NCBI GenBank assembly: GCA_028386065.3
Contig: JAKUCV010002480.1
Location: forward strand, 369,812 to 433,811
DNA length: 64,000 nucleotides
Source: Turnera subulata
Lineage: Eukaryota; Streptophyta; Magnoliopsida; Malpighiales; Passifloraceae
Reading direction: 5' to 3'
The notes beneath the pieces were generated by a model. It did not search any database. It was given only the letters and a program-made list of their open reading frames with translations, and was not told the origin of the DNA. Below, piece after piece: positions 45,300-55,923 of the stretch; positions within the stretch are counted from its first letter, which is position 1; every line of letters begins with the position of its first letter. The position numbers were made by a program, and so were the translations under genes.

Positions 45300-48194
45300 G
45301 TGCGTGGAACGTAAGAGGAAGGGGAGCAATAGGAGCAGAACCAGAAAGAATATAATCGTCTCTCCTTTCAGGTAATTTAGAAAGGAAACTCTTGTAAAAA
45401 ATAAAATAAAAGGAAGAAAGAAAGAAAGAAAATTTTGGGACAGAAAAAGTGGGAGAGAGACTTGTAAAGTAAATCTATCTTCTACTACTACTACAATACA
45501 ACTGTATTTTTTTAAAAAAAAAAAGATAATACAAAAGAGACCAGAAAAAACACTAAAAAGTTGCGTTTGCATAGTTGCAGTAGTACGTACTGTTCGTGAT
45601 AATACTTAAATAGGGAGTAGTATATTAAGCTATTTACTAGTAGTATTTAGTAGTCTCTTCTCTTTCTTTTTGGTTACTTTATGGGGAAGAGAAAAAAAAG
45701 GTTGTGTGTTAAGAATGAGAATCTGATGGGATGGAGTTAAAAGAATGGTGGGGGGTGACGTGGCACTGTGTCTCTCTGCATTTGGCTTCTAGCTTAGCTT
45801 AGTTAGCCCCTGCCCCTCCCACGCAAGAAACCAAATCACTACTACCTCAAACCTCAAATCTGCAAAAAGGAAAGACGCCACCAACAAGAGAAAAAGTAGT
45901 GAAGGGAACAATTAACATGCATCTGCGGACCCCGCCACCGCCAACCTCCCTCCCTCCCTCCTTTTTTCCTCTTTCCCTCCTTTCCCCCACCATCAGTACT
46001 GAACATAGTTTTCTCACAAATCCTATTGGTTTAGTGAATAATCTGCCGGTAAATCTTAGGTTGGTGAGTCTTTGAAATTGAAGATGTACTTCAGATGTTA
46101 CTGTCATGTAAACTACATGCTTGTCTAGTATAATAATATATGTGTGTGTGTGTTAAATTAAAGGGCCTAAATCTAAGATCTACAACTGTTAAAACTCTTT
46201 CTGCCCAAAAGAGAGAAAGAAGGGGGGGAAAAACAAACTGTTAAATGTTGTTTGCGTTGCTTTGCCTTGATGAGAGTTACTAGTGGTGTGTCGGTCAACA
46301 GAATAAAGTAGTAGCAATTGCCAAAATGCATTGAAAAAGGTTGACTTGATGATGCTCTGGAAAGCTAGCACTCCATTTGTCCCCATATGCTTAAGTTATT
46401 GCAGAGAATAGTATAGAGATGCCTGCACTAATTTATATAATTTGTTTACTACTGGGTAGCAATCTTCCATGGATCAATCACCCTGTGTAACTGTGTTCCA
46501 TTCCATCCATTAATTCATTTCTTATAGCTTGCCTTTTTTTTTTTTTTCTCTTCACATGTGATTCGAAGTTCTTGTAAAAGTTTTTTTCATTTAAATAGAA
46601 GTATACCACGGAGTAAAAGAATTTGATAAAAGTAGAAATCTTTTTATGAAATTAAATTAGTATAACATAATTTCACGATCCAAGAAAAGCAAGCCATAGA
46701 CCAAGGAAAAGAAGCATATCGGGGTGGGTTTACAAGGCAATGAAAGCAAAAGAGTAAGCAAACAAAAATATATGAGAAAAAGAGTGAAGACAGAACCTCT
46801 TCCTGTGGTCTTGATATCCCAAGACTCCCAAGACTTTAAAATCGGGAAAACTGGGTATTGTTGAATTGGAAGGATTCGGATTAATTTCCTTCAATCCAAG
46901 GATTATCCATACAAAACATGAGTCGCCTACCCTTACATATTAAACCTTAGTAGGGTATTATCACCATCCTCGTAGAAGCAGTCAAGGGCTCAAAGCTCCC
47001 ACGGGCAGAAAAAAAAAAAAAAGAAGAAGAAGAAGAAGAAGAAGCTGTCAATTACAATTAATATAAAAAAATATTTATGAACTTTTTTCTAGTGAGTAAT
47101 ATTATTTAGTATTTCTCGCTAGTATTGAAACTTAAAAAAATCATTAAAATTATATATCTTATATTTTCAATTTTATTGTGGATTATTAAATATTTTAAAT
47201 TTTTAATTGGAAACAGAGTATTTAAAATTTTTATATTTTAAAACAAAAATAATATTATTTTATTTTTTTTGATTGATATTTTTCTTAATAGATAAAACAA
47301 TTTTATTTCTCTCACTTTATTAAAATTTTATACAGTTAAATTATTCCTTTTGTAATTTGAAAACATAAATAAAGTGATTTTTATTCTGTGTGATAAAAGC
47401 ATGTTGTCCTCTAATAATCTAAATATAGAGACTATATTTCTTATGCAATGGATCGACAAAAAGTTCACACAAATAAAGATTGATATTATCTAAAAAATTA
47501 CAACCATATTATTTTTATTAAAAAAATTGTAGAAATGATTAATCAAGATGACTTTTCAAAGTAAAAAAATAAATATTAAAAATGAGATGGCTAAATATTT
47601 TTTACAAAATATTAGTGTTGATATTTTGATTGTTACGTGTTGATTAACCGTCAGGATTACCATCGCATTCGTGCAGCAACGAAAGGATTACTTACTATCG
47701 TGCACTACCAACAACATTGCATTCTTAGTTTTGCTATAAAAGAACTTGGAGTTCTACAATGCAAAATGAGCAGTTGTGGTAAGACGGGAGGGGAAGGGGT
47801 AATCAAATCGGTCCTGGGTCACGACACGAACACAGACTAGACGCCTGTCGAAGGCTGCTGCATTACAGAGGTATAAAAGGCTTTTGGAAAAAAATTCCTC
47901 ACTAACTCAAGAAATTAGTAAGTAAAAGAAAATCTCTGAAAGATTATTAAACAAAGAAGACACAAGAAATCCTAGGTTTTTAGAACAGCCCACCCGCCAT
48001 TCATCCTTCGTGTCCGCGTGTCCTTGTTGGACTCCACCTTGTCCTTGCTTGCTTCTGAATTTGATCCCCTATAGTAGCACTTAACATACCCACTTACCAA
48101 ATCTTCTCCTGGTAAAAATAAAGTCTAGATTGAGGGGAAGTCCCTCAATTCCATTTCCAAGACTAGGAGAAACCATCTAACTCAGAAATATTCC
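45300..48194. other. Intergenic, nothing firmly recognised
   Basis: Promoter side of the DUF630/632 gene, then AT-rich DNA (47040-47630). At 47875 GTATAAAAGGC with a following A-rich leader and a C/T-rich stretch to 48060 looks promoter-like, possibly an old LTR or viral leader, but no partner copy is in the window. (GAA)n at 47018-47044. Confidence 0.45.
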
Positions 48195-48446
48195 TGATAC
48201 GACACCTTCTTGCTGTGAACGGTATGTCGTATCAATATTCCTTTTAGTTGTGATGCTGCATTGTTTAGAGAATTGTTTGTGAGGACTACTTGTCGTAGGT
48301 TACTGTGAAGGAAGTATAAATAGTGAATACCTGTAACGAGAACAAAACAATAATAACAGTTTCGATCAATTCCCAATTTCTTAGTATCTTTACCTTTTGT
48401 ACTTTTTCTCTTGATTTCTCTGTGATACACCATTTTGGGTGTATCA
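48195..48446 (+). repeat. 5' LTR of the chromovirus (252 bp)
   Basis: Begins TGATACGACACC and ends GGTGTATCA, with short inverted ends TGATAC/GTATCA. The only difference from the 3' LTR is C versus T in TGATTTCTCTG/TGATTTCTTTG. GTATAAATAG in the middle is a likely TATA box. Confidence 0.97.
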
Positions 48447-48448
48447 AT

Positions 48449-48463
48449 TGGCGCCGTCTGTGG
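48449..48463 (+). other. Primer-binding site of the chromovirus
   Basis: TGGCGCCGTCTGTGG starts 2 nt after the 5' LTR. It is the usual plant Gypsy position and TGGCGCC-type sequence for tRNA priming. Confidence 0.8.
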
Positions 48464-48482
48464 TACTCCTGTTGGTTCAAGC

Positions 48483-50072
48483 ATGGTTGCTGCAACTGTT
48501 AGAGACTTTGTTGATGAGGCTCTCCGCTCTCATTCCTCCAAGACGGAGCAGCGATTGGAGGCGGTTCAGGCGCAGATCACGGCGGGGACGAAGGAACAGC
48601 TGGATGCCTTGGCTTCAAAGATGGAGAAATCGACGCAAGATCAGTTGATCTCTTTTACTTCCCAAATCGAGCGTTTACTAGTTTCCCGTGCGAGCTCTCC
48701 TCCTCATGTCGGTGTTTCTGATTCATCTCCTCCCATAGCAGGGCGAATTGGGGGTTCTCCTAACCCTAATTCAGTTCCACCGGGGGCTTCAACTTCTATT
48801 GCTATGAATTCTGGGCCGGTGATCTCGTCGGGGGGCCGCCCACACGGCTTGGACCCAATCTCTGGAGCGCGAATGCAATTTGGTCAGTATCAATTGCAAG
48901 TTCCTCTTCCCTCCCAACCGGTTCTTACTGACGCCTCGCGGCCATTTGTTGCTGATCATTCTAGACCTCTTGTGTCTTCTATGCCTTTTACTGCTGCTCC
49001 TTCTACGTCAGGTTTTTCACCTTTGCCGTCGGTGGCAGGGATTTCTTCCAGTAATCCTCCTTTTCCCTCCGGTATTCCGTCTTCTTCTTCAACGACTACC
49101 TTTACTTCTGGTGTCGTTTCCTCTGGACTGCCATTTTCTGGCCTACCGACGTCTTCCACCGGAGTTCCATGGTCGTCGTCCTACATTCCGGCAGGACAGT
49201 TTTTCTCTGCTGCTCGTCCAGATTTCTCTCGCCCTGTTGCTCACTTTCCTTCTTTTAGTCAAGCTCAGATGCCTGCAGATTCTTTGATGTTTAATTTGAG
49301 GAATTGTGGCTTTCCGGTGTTCAATGGGGAGGATATTGAGATGTGGTTCTTCCGGTGTCAGAATTTTTTTTAGATGGAACGTGTGAATGATGAACAACGT
49401 CTTCGGTTGGTTGTATACAATCTGGAGGGTGATGCCTTGCGGTGGTATCAGGGGTTTCTTCGCAACCGGGACTTTTTCACTCCTCTCACCTGGCCGGAAT
49501 TAGCTTCTGCTTTGGCAGAACGATTCGGCTCTACTGTTTTTGATGATCCTGGGGTAGCATTGAAGAATCATCGGCAAACTGGGGACTTGGACACTTATCT
49601 CCAGCGCTTTGACTCCTTGGTGGCTAGACTTCCTAACTTGTCCCCTGAGCTTGCCTTGAGTCATTTCCTAGGGGGTTTGCGTGATGACCTGCAGGATGAG
49701 GTTACCTTACGGAGACCTCGTACTGTTCGTGAGGCATACAGTGTCGCCAAGGTTTATGAAGCTAAGCGATTGAGAGGCTTATCTTCTGGGGCCACGTCTA
49801 GGGCGTATATGCAGCATATTACCACTGAAGGAATTACTCCTGCTGCCCGTGCCATGCATAATACTAAGCTGACCACTACTAAACAACCTGTTCGGGTTAC
49901 AACTAAACTTGATCCAAAGACTCGTGAAGAATTAAGCAAGAAGGTGTCGTATCAATACTCCCCCCTTGAAAGAATGAACACATCAACTCAAAAAGGAAAC
50001 TCCGCACCTGACTTCATATACTCCACTACAACACCTGATACTCCACTACAACACCTCACGATCACTCGCTAA
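48483..50072 (+). pseudogene. gag of the chromovirus, broken by TAG and an insertion
   Basis: ATG at 48483. The N-terminal part has a coiled-coil-like stretch and a long Ser/Pro-rich region. TAG at 49371-49373 interrupts the frame, which continues directly (ATGGAACGT) into the conserved retrotransposon gag core (LRLVVYNLEGDALRWYQGF, LRDDLQDEVTLRRPRTVREAY). At 49935 the sequence enters an inverted copy of the element's 3' end, which brings TAA (50070-50072) and TGA (50091-50093) in frame. The pol frame at 50124 is the same frame, so gag-pol was originally one ORF. gag supplies the particle protein; this copy should not make it intact. Confidence 0.85.
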
Positions 50073-50152
50073 AATCAGGAAACCGGGCCATGATATCATC
50101 CGACCATTCCCAAGAAGCATCCGATGGAGAGCAACCTGCCCAGTGGATCAGC
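49935..50152 (-). repeat. Inverted 218-bp copy of the element's own 3' end
   Basis: Reverse complement of 53666-53883 (end of pol, 3' untranslated region, polypurine tract, first 20 bp of the 3' LTR); by eye the match is complete. The left junction lies at AGCAAGAAGG, shared between gag context and the antisense LTR start, consistent with template switching at microhomology. Confidence 0.95.
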
Positions 50153-53100
50153 AATCAGGAAGAAGGGTCTCTGTTTTTATTGTCGGGAGAGTTATACTCC
50201 TGGTCATCGCTGCAAGCAACGCCAGTTCTTTTTATTAGAAGTAGGTGGTGATAGTGCAGAGAGTGATATTGAGATTTCTGGAGAAGAGTGCTTGTATTCT
50301 GTCCAATCCGCTGATGATGATGATCTTAATTTGTTTGCTCATGAACTATCGGCTTATGCCTTATCTGGTTCATTAGGAGGCAAGCGTATGCGTATCCGTG
50401 TTTCTTGTGGTAAGACCATTTTGTATGCTTTGGTGGACACGGGAGCTTCATTTTCTTATTTGGATTCTCGTGCTGCAGCAAGATTACGCTGCCATTTGTC
50501 TCCCATACCTCAGCAGCGAGTTGCCATTCCTGGTGACAATCATTTGTGCTGTGACTCTGTTTGTAAAAAGTTTCCTTGGCGAGCAGGTGGTAAATCCTTT
50601 CGCTTTGACTTGTTTGTGGTTGATATAGGCGGATATGATTTGGTGTTGGGTACGGACTGGCTAGAGTCGTTGGGTAATACTTTGTGGAATTTCTCAAAAT
50701 TACAGTTAAAATTTTGGGATAACGGGAAGGAAGTTGTTCTTCATGGCATACCAGATTCTCCATTAATGGAGATAGGGGCTGACCAACTTACAAAAATGGT
50801 GGGTGACTCGGATCAATTGGTTCCTTTACAGTGCTGCAGCTTGATGTTAATTCCTTCGGTCAATCCTGCACCTACACTTTCCCCGGTTACATTGGATTCC
50901 TCAAAAGGACTGGATTTGGTTGCAAAGTCTAATTCTGTTCAGTCTTCACCTGAAACTCTCCAGCCGCTGTTGGATCAATTTGGTGATTTATTTGAAGAGC
51001 CACAGGGTTTACCTCCTTCTCGTGAGCATGAGCACAGAATTCCTTTGGTTGAAGGTACCTCTGCCATTAACTTGAGACCCTATAAGCACTCTAGCATTCA
51101 AAAAGATGCAATTGAGAAAATGGTCCAAGAATTGTTGGTGAGTGGTGTCATTCGTCCCAGTACCAGTCCGTTTGCCTCTCCTATAGTTATGGTAAAGAAG
51201 AAAGATGGTACTTGGAGAATGTGTGTTGATTACAGAGCCCTTAATAATAGGACAGTTAAGGATAGGTTCCCTATTCCGGTGATTGATGAGCTAATCGATG
51301 AATTACATGGTGCAACAGTTTTTTCTAAACTCGATCTTCGGTCGGGTTATCATCAAATACGAATGGCAGCTGAGGACATTCACAAGACTGCTTTCCGCAG
51401 CCACGAAGGTCATTGGGAGTTCTTAGTTATGCCATTCGGGCTTACTAATGCCCCGGCTACCTTCCAGAGTTTAATGAATAAACTGTTCAGGAAGTATCTT
51501 CGGAAATTCGTGCTCATTTTCTTTGATGATATTCTCATTTACAGCAAGTCAATGTTAGAACACAGAGAACATTTGAGGTTGGTCTTTGAAATATTGAGGA
51601 CTAACAGTTTATATTTGAAGAAGAGCAAATGTGTTTTTGGGACAGACAAGGTTGAATACCTGGGGCATTTTATCTCTGCCAAGGGTGTTGAAACTGATCC
51701 AACCAAAATTTCTGCAGTCCAAGCATGGCCTGTTCCTACTAGTTTAAAGCACTTACGTGGCTTGGCGGGGTATTATAGGCGGTTTATTCGCCATTTTGGG
51801 ATTATTGCCCGTCCTTTGTATGATCTTACGAAGAAGGATGCTTTTGTTTGGTCTAATGATGCTCAAGAAGCTTTTGATCGGCTCAAAGAGGTTTTGGTTA
51901 CGGCACCGGTGTTGGCTCTTCCTAATTTTGATGAGCCTTTTGTGTTAGAAACGGATGCATCAGGGGTGGGAATTGGTGCTGTCCTGATGCAAAATGAGCA
52001 CCCTATTGCCTATGCAAGTCGTGCTTTGTCACCTAAACACCAAGCAATGTCAGTGTATGAAAAGGAATTATTGGCTGTGCTTTTTGCGGTGGAAAAATGG
52101 CAGCAGTACCTCCTTGATCGTCACTTTATTATTCGTACCGACCATCGTAGTTTGAAGTATCTTCTGGAGCAGCGGTTAACTACCATTAGTCAATCCACTT
52201 GGTTGGCCAAATTACTTGCCATGGACTATGAAATTGTATATAAACGTGGGCAGGATAATGCTGCTGCAGATGCACTCTCTCGGGTCCCGGGTTCCTCTCT
52301 TTATTCTATGCTGATTGCGGATCTAGATACCTCACTCATGGCTGACATTAAGTGCAGTTGGCGGCAGGACCCTTTGTTGGCTGCTAAGATTCAAGAAATA
52401 GAGCACCTGGGCATTCAATCTTTGGGAAAATTTTGTTGGAATGATGGGTTATTAAGACGAAAGGGGAAGTTAGTGGTCGGCAATGACTCTTTGTTACAAT
52501 CTCGGCTTATGGAATTGTTTCATGCGAGTTCTTGGGGTGGACATTCCGGTGTTACACCGACTATTAAGAGGCTGAAGTCTGTGCTGTGGTGGAAAGGCCT
52601 AAACAAGCATGTTCGTGAGTTTGTTCGACTTTGTGTCACTTGTCAGCAAAACAAGTACGAACGGGTTGCATCCCCAGGTTTGTTACAGCCGCTTCCTTTG
52701 CCCACATCTCTGTTCACACATATTACCATGGATTTCATAGAGGGGTTGCCGAAATCCAATGGTAAAGAGGTCATTCTGGTAGTGGTTGATCGATTGACGA
52801 AGTATGCACATTTTTCTTCCCTACCTCATCCATACTCAGCCTCTTTGGTTGCCCAAGTTTTCTTTGATTCGGTGGTTAAATTGCACGGCATGCCCTTGGT
52901 AATTGTTTCGGATAGAGATGCTGTGTTTTTAAGCAAATTCTGGAAAGAATTATTTCGCGTTCAAGGAGTGGACTTGCATTACTCGTCTGCCTATCATCCT
53001 CAAACGGATGGGCAAACAGAAGTGGTGAATCGTGGACTTGAACAATATCTACGGTGCGCCACTGGTACCAAGCCAAAAGAGTGGTCTAAATGGTTGCCGT

Positions 53101-53756
53101 TAGCAGAGATGTGGTATAATACCACTTTTCACACCAGCCTACAATGCACTCCATTCCAGGCATTATATGGAATACCTCCTCCTGTTCATGTTCCCTACCT
53201 TCCTGGCGATTCAGATAATGAAGTATTAGATCGTACTCTTTTGGACAGGGAAGACACTATTAAACTTCTTAAAGAGCAACTTTTCAAAGTGCAAGGGAAA
53301 ATGAAGATGCAAGCTGATCGACACCGTAGTCAACGTGTTTTCGCAGTTGGTGATTGGGTATTTTTGAAGTTGCAGCCTTATAGGCAGCAAACAGTCCAAC
53401 GGCGAGTTTCCCAGAAGCTATCACCAAGGTATTTTGGCCCCTACAAAGTGGTTGAAAAGGTGGGGGAGGTTGCCTATCGGCTACAATTACCTGCTGATGC
53501 ACAAGTACATGATGTTTTTCATGTGTCACAGCTTAAGGCTACCCCAGGGCCTGTGTTGGTTGGTTCTAGTGAGTTACCATGTTTTGTTGAAGAGGAAGTT
53601 AAGGTTCCTGCAGCCATTCTGGAACGTAAACCAGCTAGGAGGGGGGGTGTTACCAAGACCAAATGGCTGATCCACTGGGCAGGTTGCTCTCCATCGGATG
53701 CTTCTTGGGAATGGTCGGATGATATCATGGCCCGGTTTCCTGATTTTAGCGAGTGA
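50124..53756 (+). CDS. Chromovirus polyprotein: protease-RT-RNase H-integrase-chromodomain
   Basis: 1210 codons open. The ATG at 50124 lies inside the inverted insert, so the first 10 or so residues are not native. Zinc-finger-like CFYCRESYTPGHRC (about 16-29), aspartic protease VDTGASFSYLD (near 103), RT with FFDD (Asp468, Asp469), RNase H ETDASGVGIG (Asp611), integrase with an HHCC region (about 800-845) and a DD35E triad (Asp870, Asp930, Glu966), then a chromodomain-like tail (WLIHWAGCSPSDASWEW). All catalytic residues are present. It would copy the element's RNA and integrate the DNA; the chromodomain is thought to steer insertion to particular chromatin. It probably works only if gag is supplied by another copy. 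Confidence 0.95.
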   Translation: MESNLPSGSAIRKKGLCFYCRESYTPGHRCKQRQFFLLEVGGDSAESDIEISGEECLYSVQSADDDDLNLFAHELSAYALSGSLGGKRMRIRVSCGKTILYALVDTGASFSYLDSRAAARLRCHLSPIPQQRVAIPGDNHLCCDSVCKKFPWRAGGKSFRFDLFVVDIGGYDLVLGTDWLESLGNTLWNFSKLQLKFWDNGKEVVLHGIPDSPLMEIGADQLTKMVGDSDQLVPLQCCSLMLIPSVNPAPTLSPVTLDSSKGLDLVAKSNSVQSSPETLQPLLDQFGDLFEEPQGLPPSREHEHRIPLVEGTSAINLRPYKHSSIQKDAIEKMVQELLVSGVIRPSTSPFASPIVMVKKKDGTWRMCVDYRALNNRTVKDRFPIPVIDELIDELHGATVFSKLDLRSGYHQIRMAAEDIHKTAFRSHEGHWEFLVMPFGLTNAPATFQSLMNKLFRKYLRKFVLIFFDDILIYSKSMLEHREHLRLVFEILRTNSLYLKKSKCVFGTDKVEYLGHFISAKGVETDPTKISAVQAWPVPTSLKHLRGLAGYYRRFIRHFGIIARPLYDLTKKDAFVWSNDAQEAFDRLKEVLVTAPVLALPNFDEPFVLETDASGVGIGAVLMQNEHPIAYASRALSPKHQAMSVYEKELLAVLFAVEKWQQYLLDRHFIIRTDHRSLKYLLEQRLTTISQSTWLAKLLAMDYEIVYKRGQDNAAADALSRVPGSSLYSMLIADLDTSLMADIKCSWRQDPLLAAKIQEIEHLGIQSLGKFCWNDGLLRRKGKLVVGNDSLLQSRLMELFHASSWGGHSGVTPTIKRLKSVLWWKGLNKHVREFVRLCVTCQQNKYERVASPGLLQPLPLPTSLFTHITMDFIEGLPKSNGKEVILVVVDRLTKYAHFSSLPHPYSASLVAQVFFDSVVKLHGMPLVIVSDRDAVFLSKFWKELFRVQGVDLHYSSAYHPQTDGQTEVVNRGLEQYLRCATGTKPKEWSKWLPLAEMWYNTTFHTSLQCTPFQALYGIPPPVHVPYLPGDSDNEVLDRTLLDREDTIKLLKEQLFKVQGKMKMQADRHRSQRVFAVGDWVFLKLQPYRQQTVQRRVSQKLSPRYFGPYKVVEKVGEVAYRLQLPADAQVHDVFHVSQLKATPGPVLVGSSELPCFVEEEVKVPAAILERKPARRGGVTKTKWLIHWAGCSPSDASWEWSDDIMARFPDFSE

Positions 53757-53883
53757 TCGTGAGGTGTTGTAGTGGAGTATCAGGTGTTGTAGTGGAGTAT
53801 ATGAAGTCAGGTGCGGAGTTTCCTTTTTGAGTTGATGTGTTCATTCTTTCAAGGGGGGAGTATTGATACGACACCTTCTTGCT
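53666..53883 (+). repeat. Source segment of the inverted copy
   Basis: Native 3' end of the element that is duplicated in reverse orientation at 49935-50152. With its partner it forms a 218-bp inverted repeat separated by 3.5 kb; the transcript could fold into a long hairpin. Confidence 0.95.
53851..53863 (+). other. Polypurine tract of the chromovirus
   Basis: AAGGGGGGAG followed by TAT directly before the TGATAC start of the 3' LTR; the site for plus-strand priming. Confidence 0.85.
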
Positions 53884-54115
53884 GTGAACGGTATGTCGTA
53901 TCAATATTCCTTTTAGTTGTGATGCTGCATTGTTTAGAGAATTGTTTGTGAGGACTACTTGTCGTAGGTTACTGTGAAGGAAGTATAAATAGTGAATACC
54001 TGTAACGAGAACAAAACAATAATAACAGTTTCGATCAATTCCCAATTTCTTAGTATCTTTACCTTTTGTACTTTTTCTCTTGATTTCTTTGTGATACACC
54101 ATTTTGGGTGTATCA
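53864..54115 (+). repeat. 3' LTR of the chromovirus (252 bp)
   Basis: Identical to the 5' LTR except for one C/T difference, and followed by the ATTCC target duplication. Confidence 0.97.
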
Positions 54116-54120
54116 ATTCC

Positions 54121-54788
54121 CCATATGGATATTCCTCAACGGTTAGCTTAATCCTATGTTTTCTTGTTGGGTCCTCAACTGCCAACAGTTAGCATTTGTG
54201 GGTTTTCGCTATTTGTTAATCTGCATTATATGAAGGAAGAGGAGGATCATTTTGATTGTGGAAGGAAGGGAGTGTTTGAGGGTCTTTGTTTTGGGCATAA
54301 CCCGTTCCAGGCGAGAACGGATCAGTTTTTCCTTACAGTCAGTCTTATGGATCTGCCTTGAATTGGGTCAGACCAACTGCGAGAAATGATTGGGCTTGTC
54401 AAAAAAAGGGGACTTGCCTGGCTTGACAGAGCAAAATCATTCAAGTTCAAATGATATACCCATGAAAATTCAGTAATGGTACAGTGACCAAAATCAAATT
54501 CGAGCTAACCCAAATATGTATATGTTAAGTAATTAATTTTAAAACGATTTTCCAAAAAAATAAAAAATCAAAACAATTAACGGATTTTGGATTTTGCTAA
54601 ACCAAAAGCTTAAAAACAGAAATAGTATGCCCCTTAATTGTCCTACATTTTCTTAACCCATTTTTTTTTGTTATTTTCTACTAATCAAAATTTATGATAT
54701 GTTAGAATATATTAATTATTTTTAGTTCTCAAAAGAGAAAAGAATATATTAATTTTTTTTTTATATTTAGACAAAGGAGAATATTAGT
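54121..54788. other. Intergenic, right flank of the chromovirus
   Basis: No gene seen. AT-rich from 54480 with short A and T tracts. Its right end merges into the uL6 gene promoter. Confidence 0.5.
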
Positions 54789-54907
54789 TGGGCCATAAAG
54801 CCCCGCTTTCAGGGTTTGGCCCGTAAATAACTTGTCCAATTGAAAAGGAAAATTGAGGGCTATATATACACAAGCGAGGGATCGGCCTCAACCTTGAATT
54901 AGGGTTT
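54789..54907 (+). promoter_or_regulatory. Ribosomal-protein promoter: site II, TATA, telo box
   Basis: Site II core TGGGCC at 54789-54794 (with a related GGCCCG downstream), a TATATATACA box at 54861-54870 and the telo box TTAGGGTTT at 54899-54907. Site II plus telo box is the standard combination in plant ribosomal-protein promoters, linking expression to growing, dividing cells. The order fits transcription starting just before or at the telo box. Confidence 0.85.
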
Positions 54908-54979
54908 TACCTTAATACTAGTAGTAGCCGCGCTTTCTTTTTCCGCTGCCGTGTCTCCTCCTCCACCGACGCGTGCAAA

Positions 54980-55923
54980 ATGAAGTCAATACTTTCAACG
55001 GAGACAATGGACATCCCGGAAGGGGTGAAGATCACCATCAACGCGAAGATCATAGAGGTGGAGGGCCCCAGGGGGAAGCTGGTGCGCAACTTCAAGCACC
55101 TGAACCTCGACTTCCAGCTCATCACGGACGAGGAGACCGGCCAGCGACAGCTGAAGATCGAGGCCTGGTTCGGGTCCCGCAAGACCAGCGCCGCCATCCG
55201 CACCGCCCTCAGCCACGTCGGGAATCTCATCACCGGCGTCACCAAGGGGTATCGCTACAAGATGCGCTTCGTCTACGCTCACTTTCCAATCAACGCCTCC
55301 ATCACCAACAACAACACCGCCATCGAGATCCGCAACTTCTTGGGCGAGAAGAAGGTACCATTTATTTATTTATTTATTTTTTTATACATACTTTCGTTAT
55401 TTGTTATGTTAGTATTGGTTAGTTAAGGAGGACTAAGGAGTAATAAAATTATGTTAGTATTGGTTAGGTAAGGACTAAGGAGTAATAAAATTCATAGTTG
55501 TTTTTTTGTTGTTTTGGTTGGCTTAATTTTAGGTTAGGAAGGTGGATATGCTGGATGGGGTGAGCATTACCCGATCGGAGAAGGTGAAGGATGAATTGGT
55601 TTTGGATGGCAATGACGTCGAGCTCGTCTCTAGGTCAGCCGCTCTCATCAATCAGGTTTGTATCTTTACCTCTCTCCCGCATGCTTATTTATAAGTGTTG
55701 CTTTTATCTTTTGCCAAGATTTGTGTTTTTGAGTGCATTGTTTGTTTGTGTGATGTAAGAAATGTGTTAATGTGAATGTTTTGCAATTGCAATGTAAATG
55801 CCCTGACTGTACCTTTTGTTATTCATTCTGGGACAGAAATGCCATGTGAAGAACAAGGATATCCGAAAATTTCTTGACGGTATTTATGTAAGTGAGAAGG
55901 GAACCATTGTGGAAGAGGATTGA
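54980..55923 (+). CDS. RPL9: Large-subunit ribosomal protein uL6 (60S L9)
   Basis: Exons 54980-55354, 55533-55655 and 55837-55923 with phase-0 GT-AG introns; 194 aa, the length of plant L9. It starts [20 protein letters not shown] and holds the uL6 signatures [19 protein letters not shown] and [20 protein letters not shown] in exon 1, then [20 protein letters not shown] and [18 protein letters not shown]. It is a component of the cytosolic 60S subunit near the sarcin-ricin loop. Exon 1 has strongly G/C-ending codons while exons 2 and 3 do not. The gene looks intact; the chromovirus inserted about 860 bp upstream leaves the recognisable promoter untouched. Confidence 0.97.

Larger units (their letters stand above)
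48195..54115 (+). mobile_element. Young Ty3/Gypsy chromovirus (Reina-like), rearranged
   Basis: 5921 bp with two 252-bp LTRs, the 5-bp duplication ATTCC on both sides (48190-48194, 54116-54120), a primer-binding site, gag, a single-frame protease-RT-RNase H-integrase with a C-terminal chromodomain, and a polypurine tract. Domain order RT before integrase defines Ty3/Gypsy; chromodomain plus short LTRs suggest the Reina lineage (inferred). The LTRs differ at a single site, so the insertion is very recent. gag is broken by an amber codon and by an inverted copy of the element's own 3' end. Confidence 0.95.
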
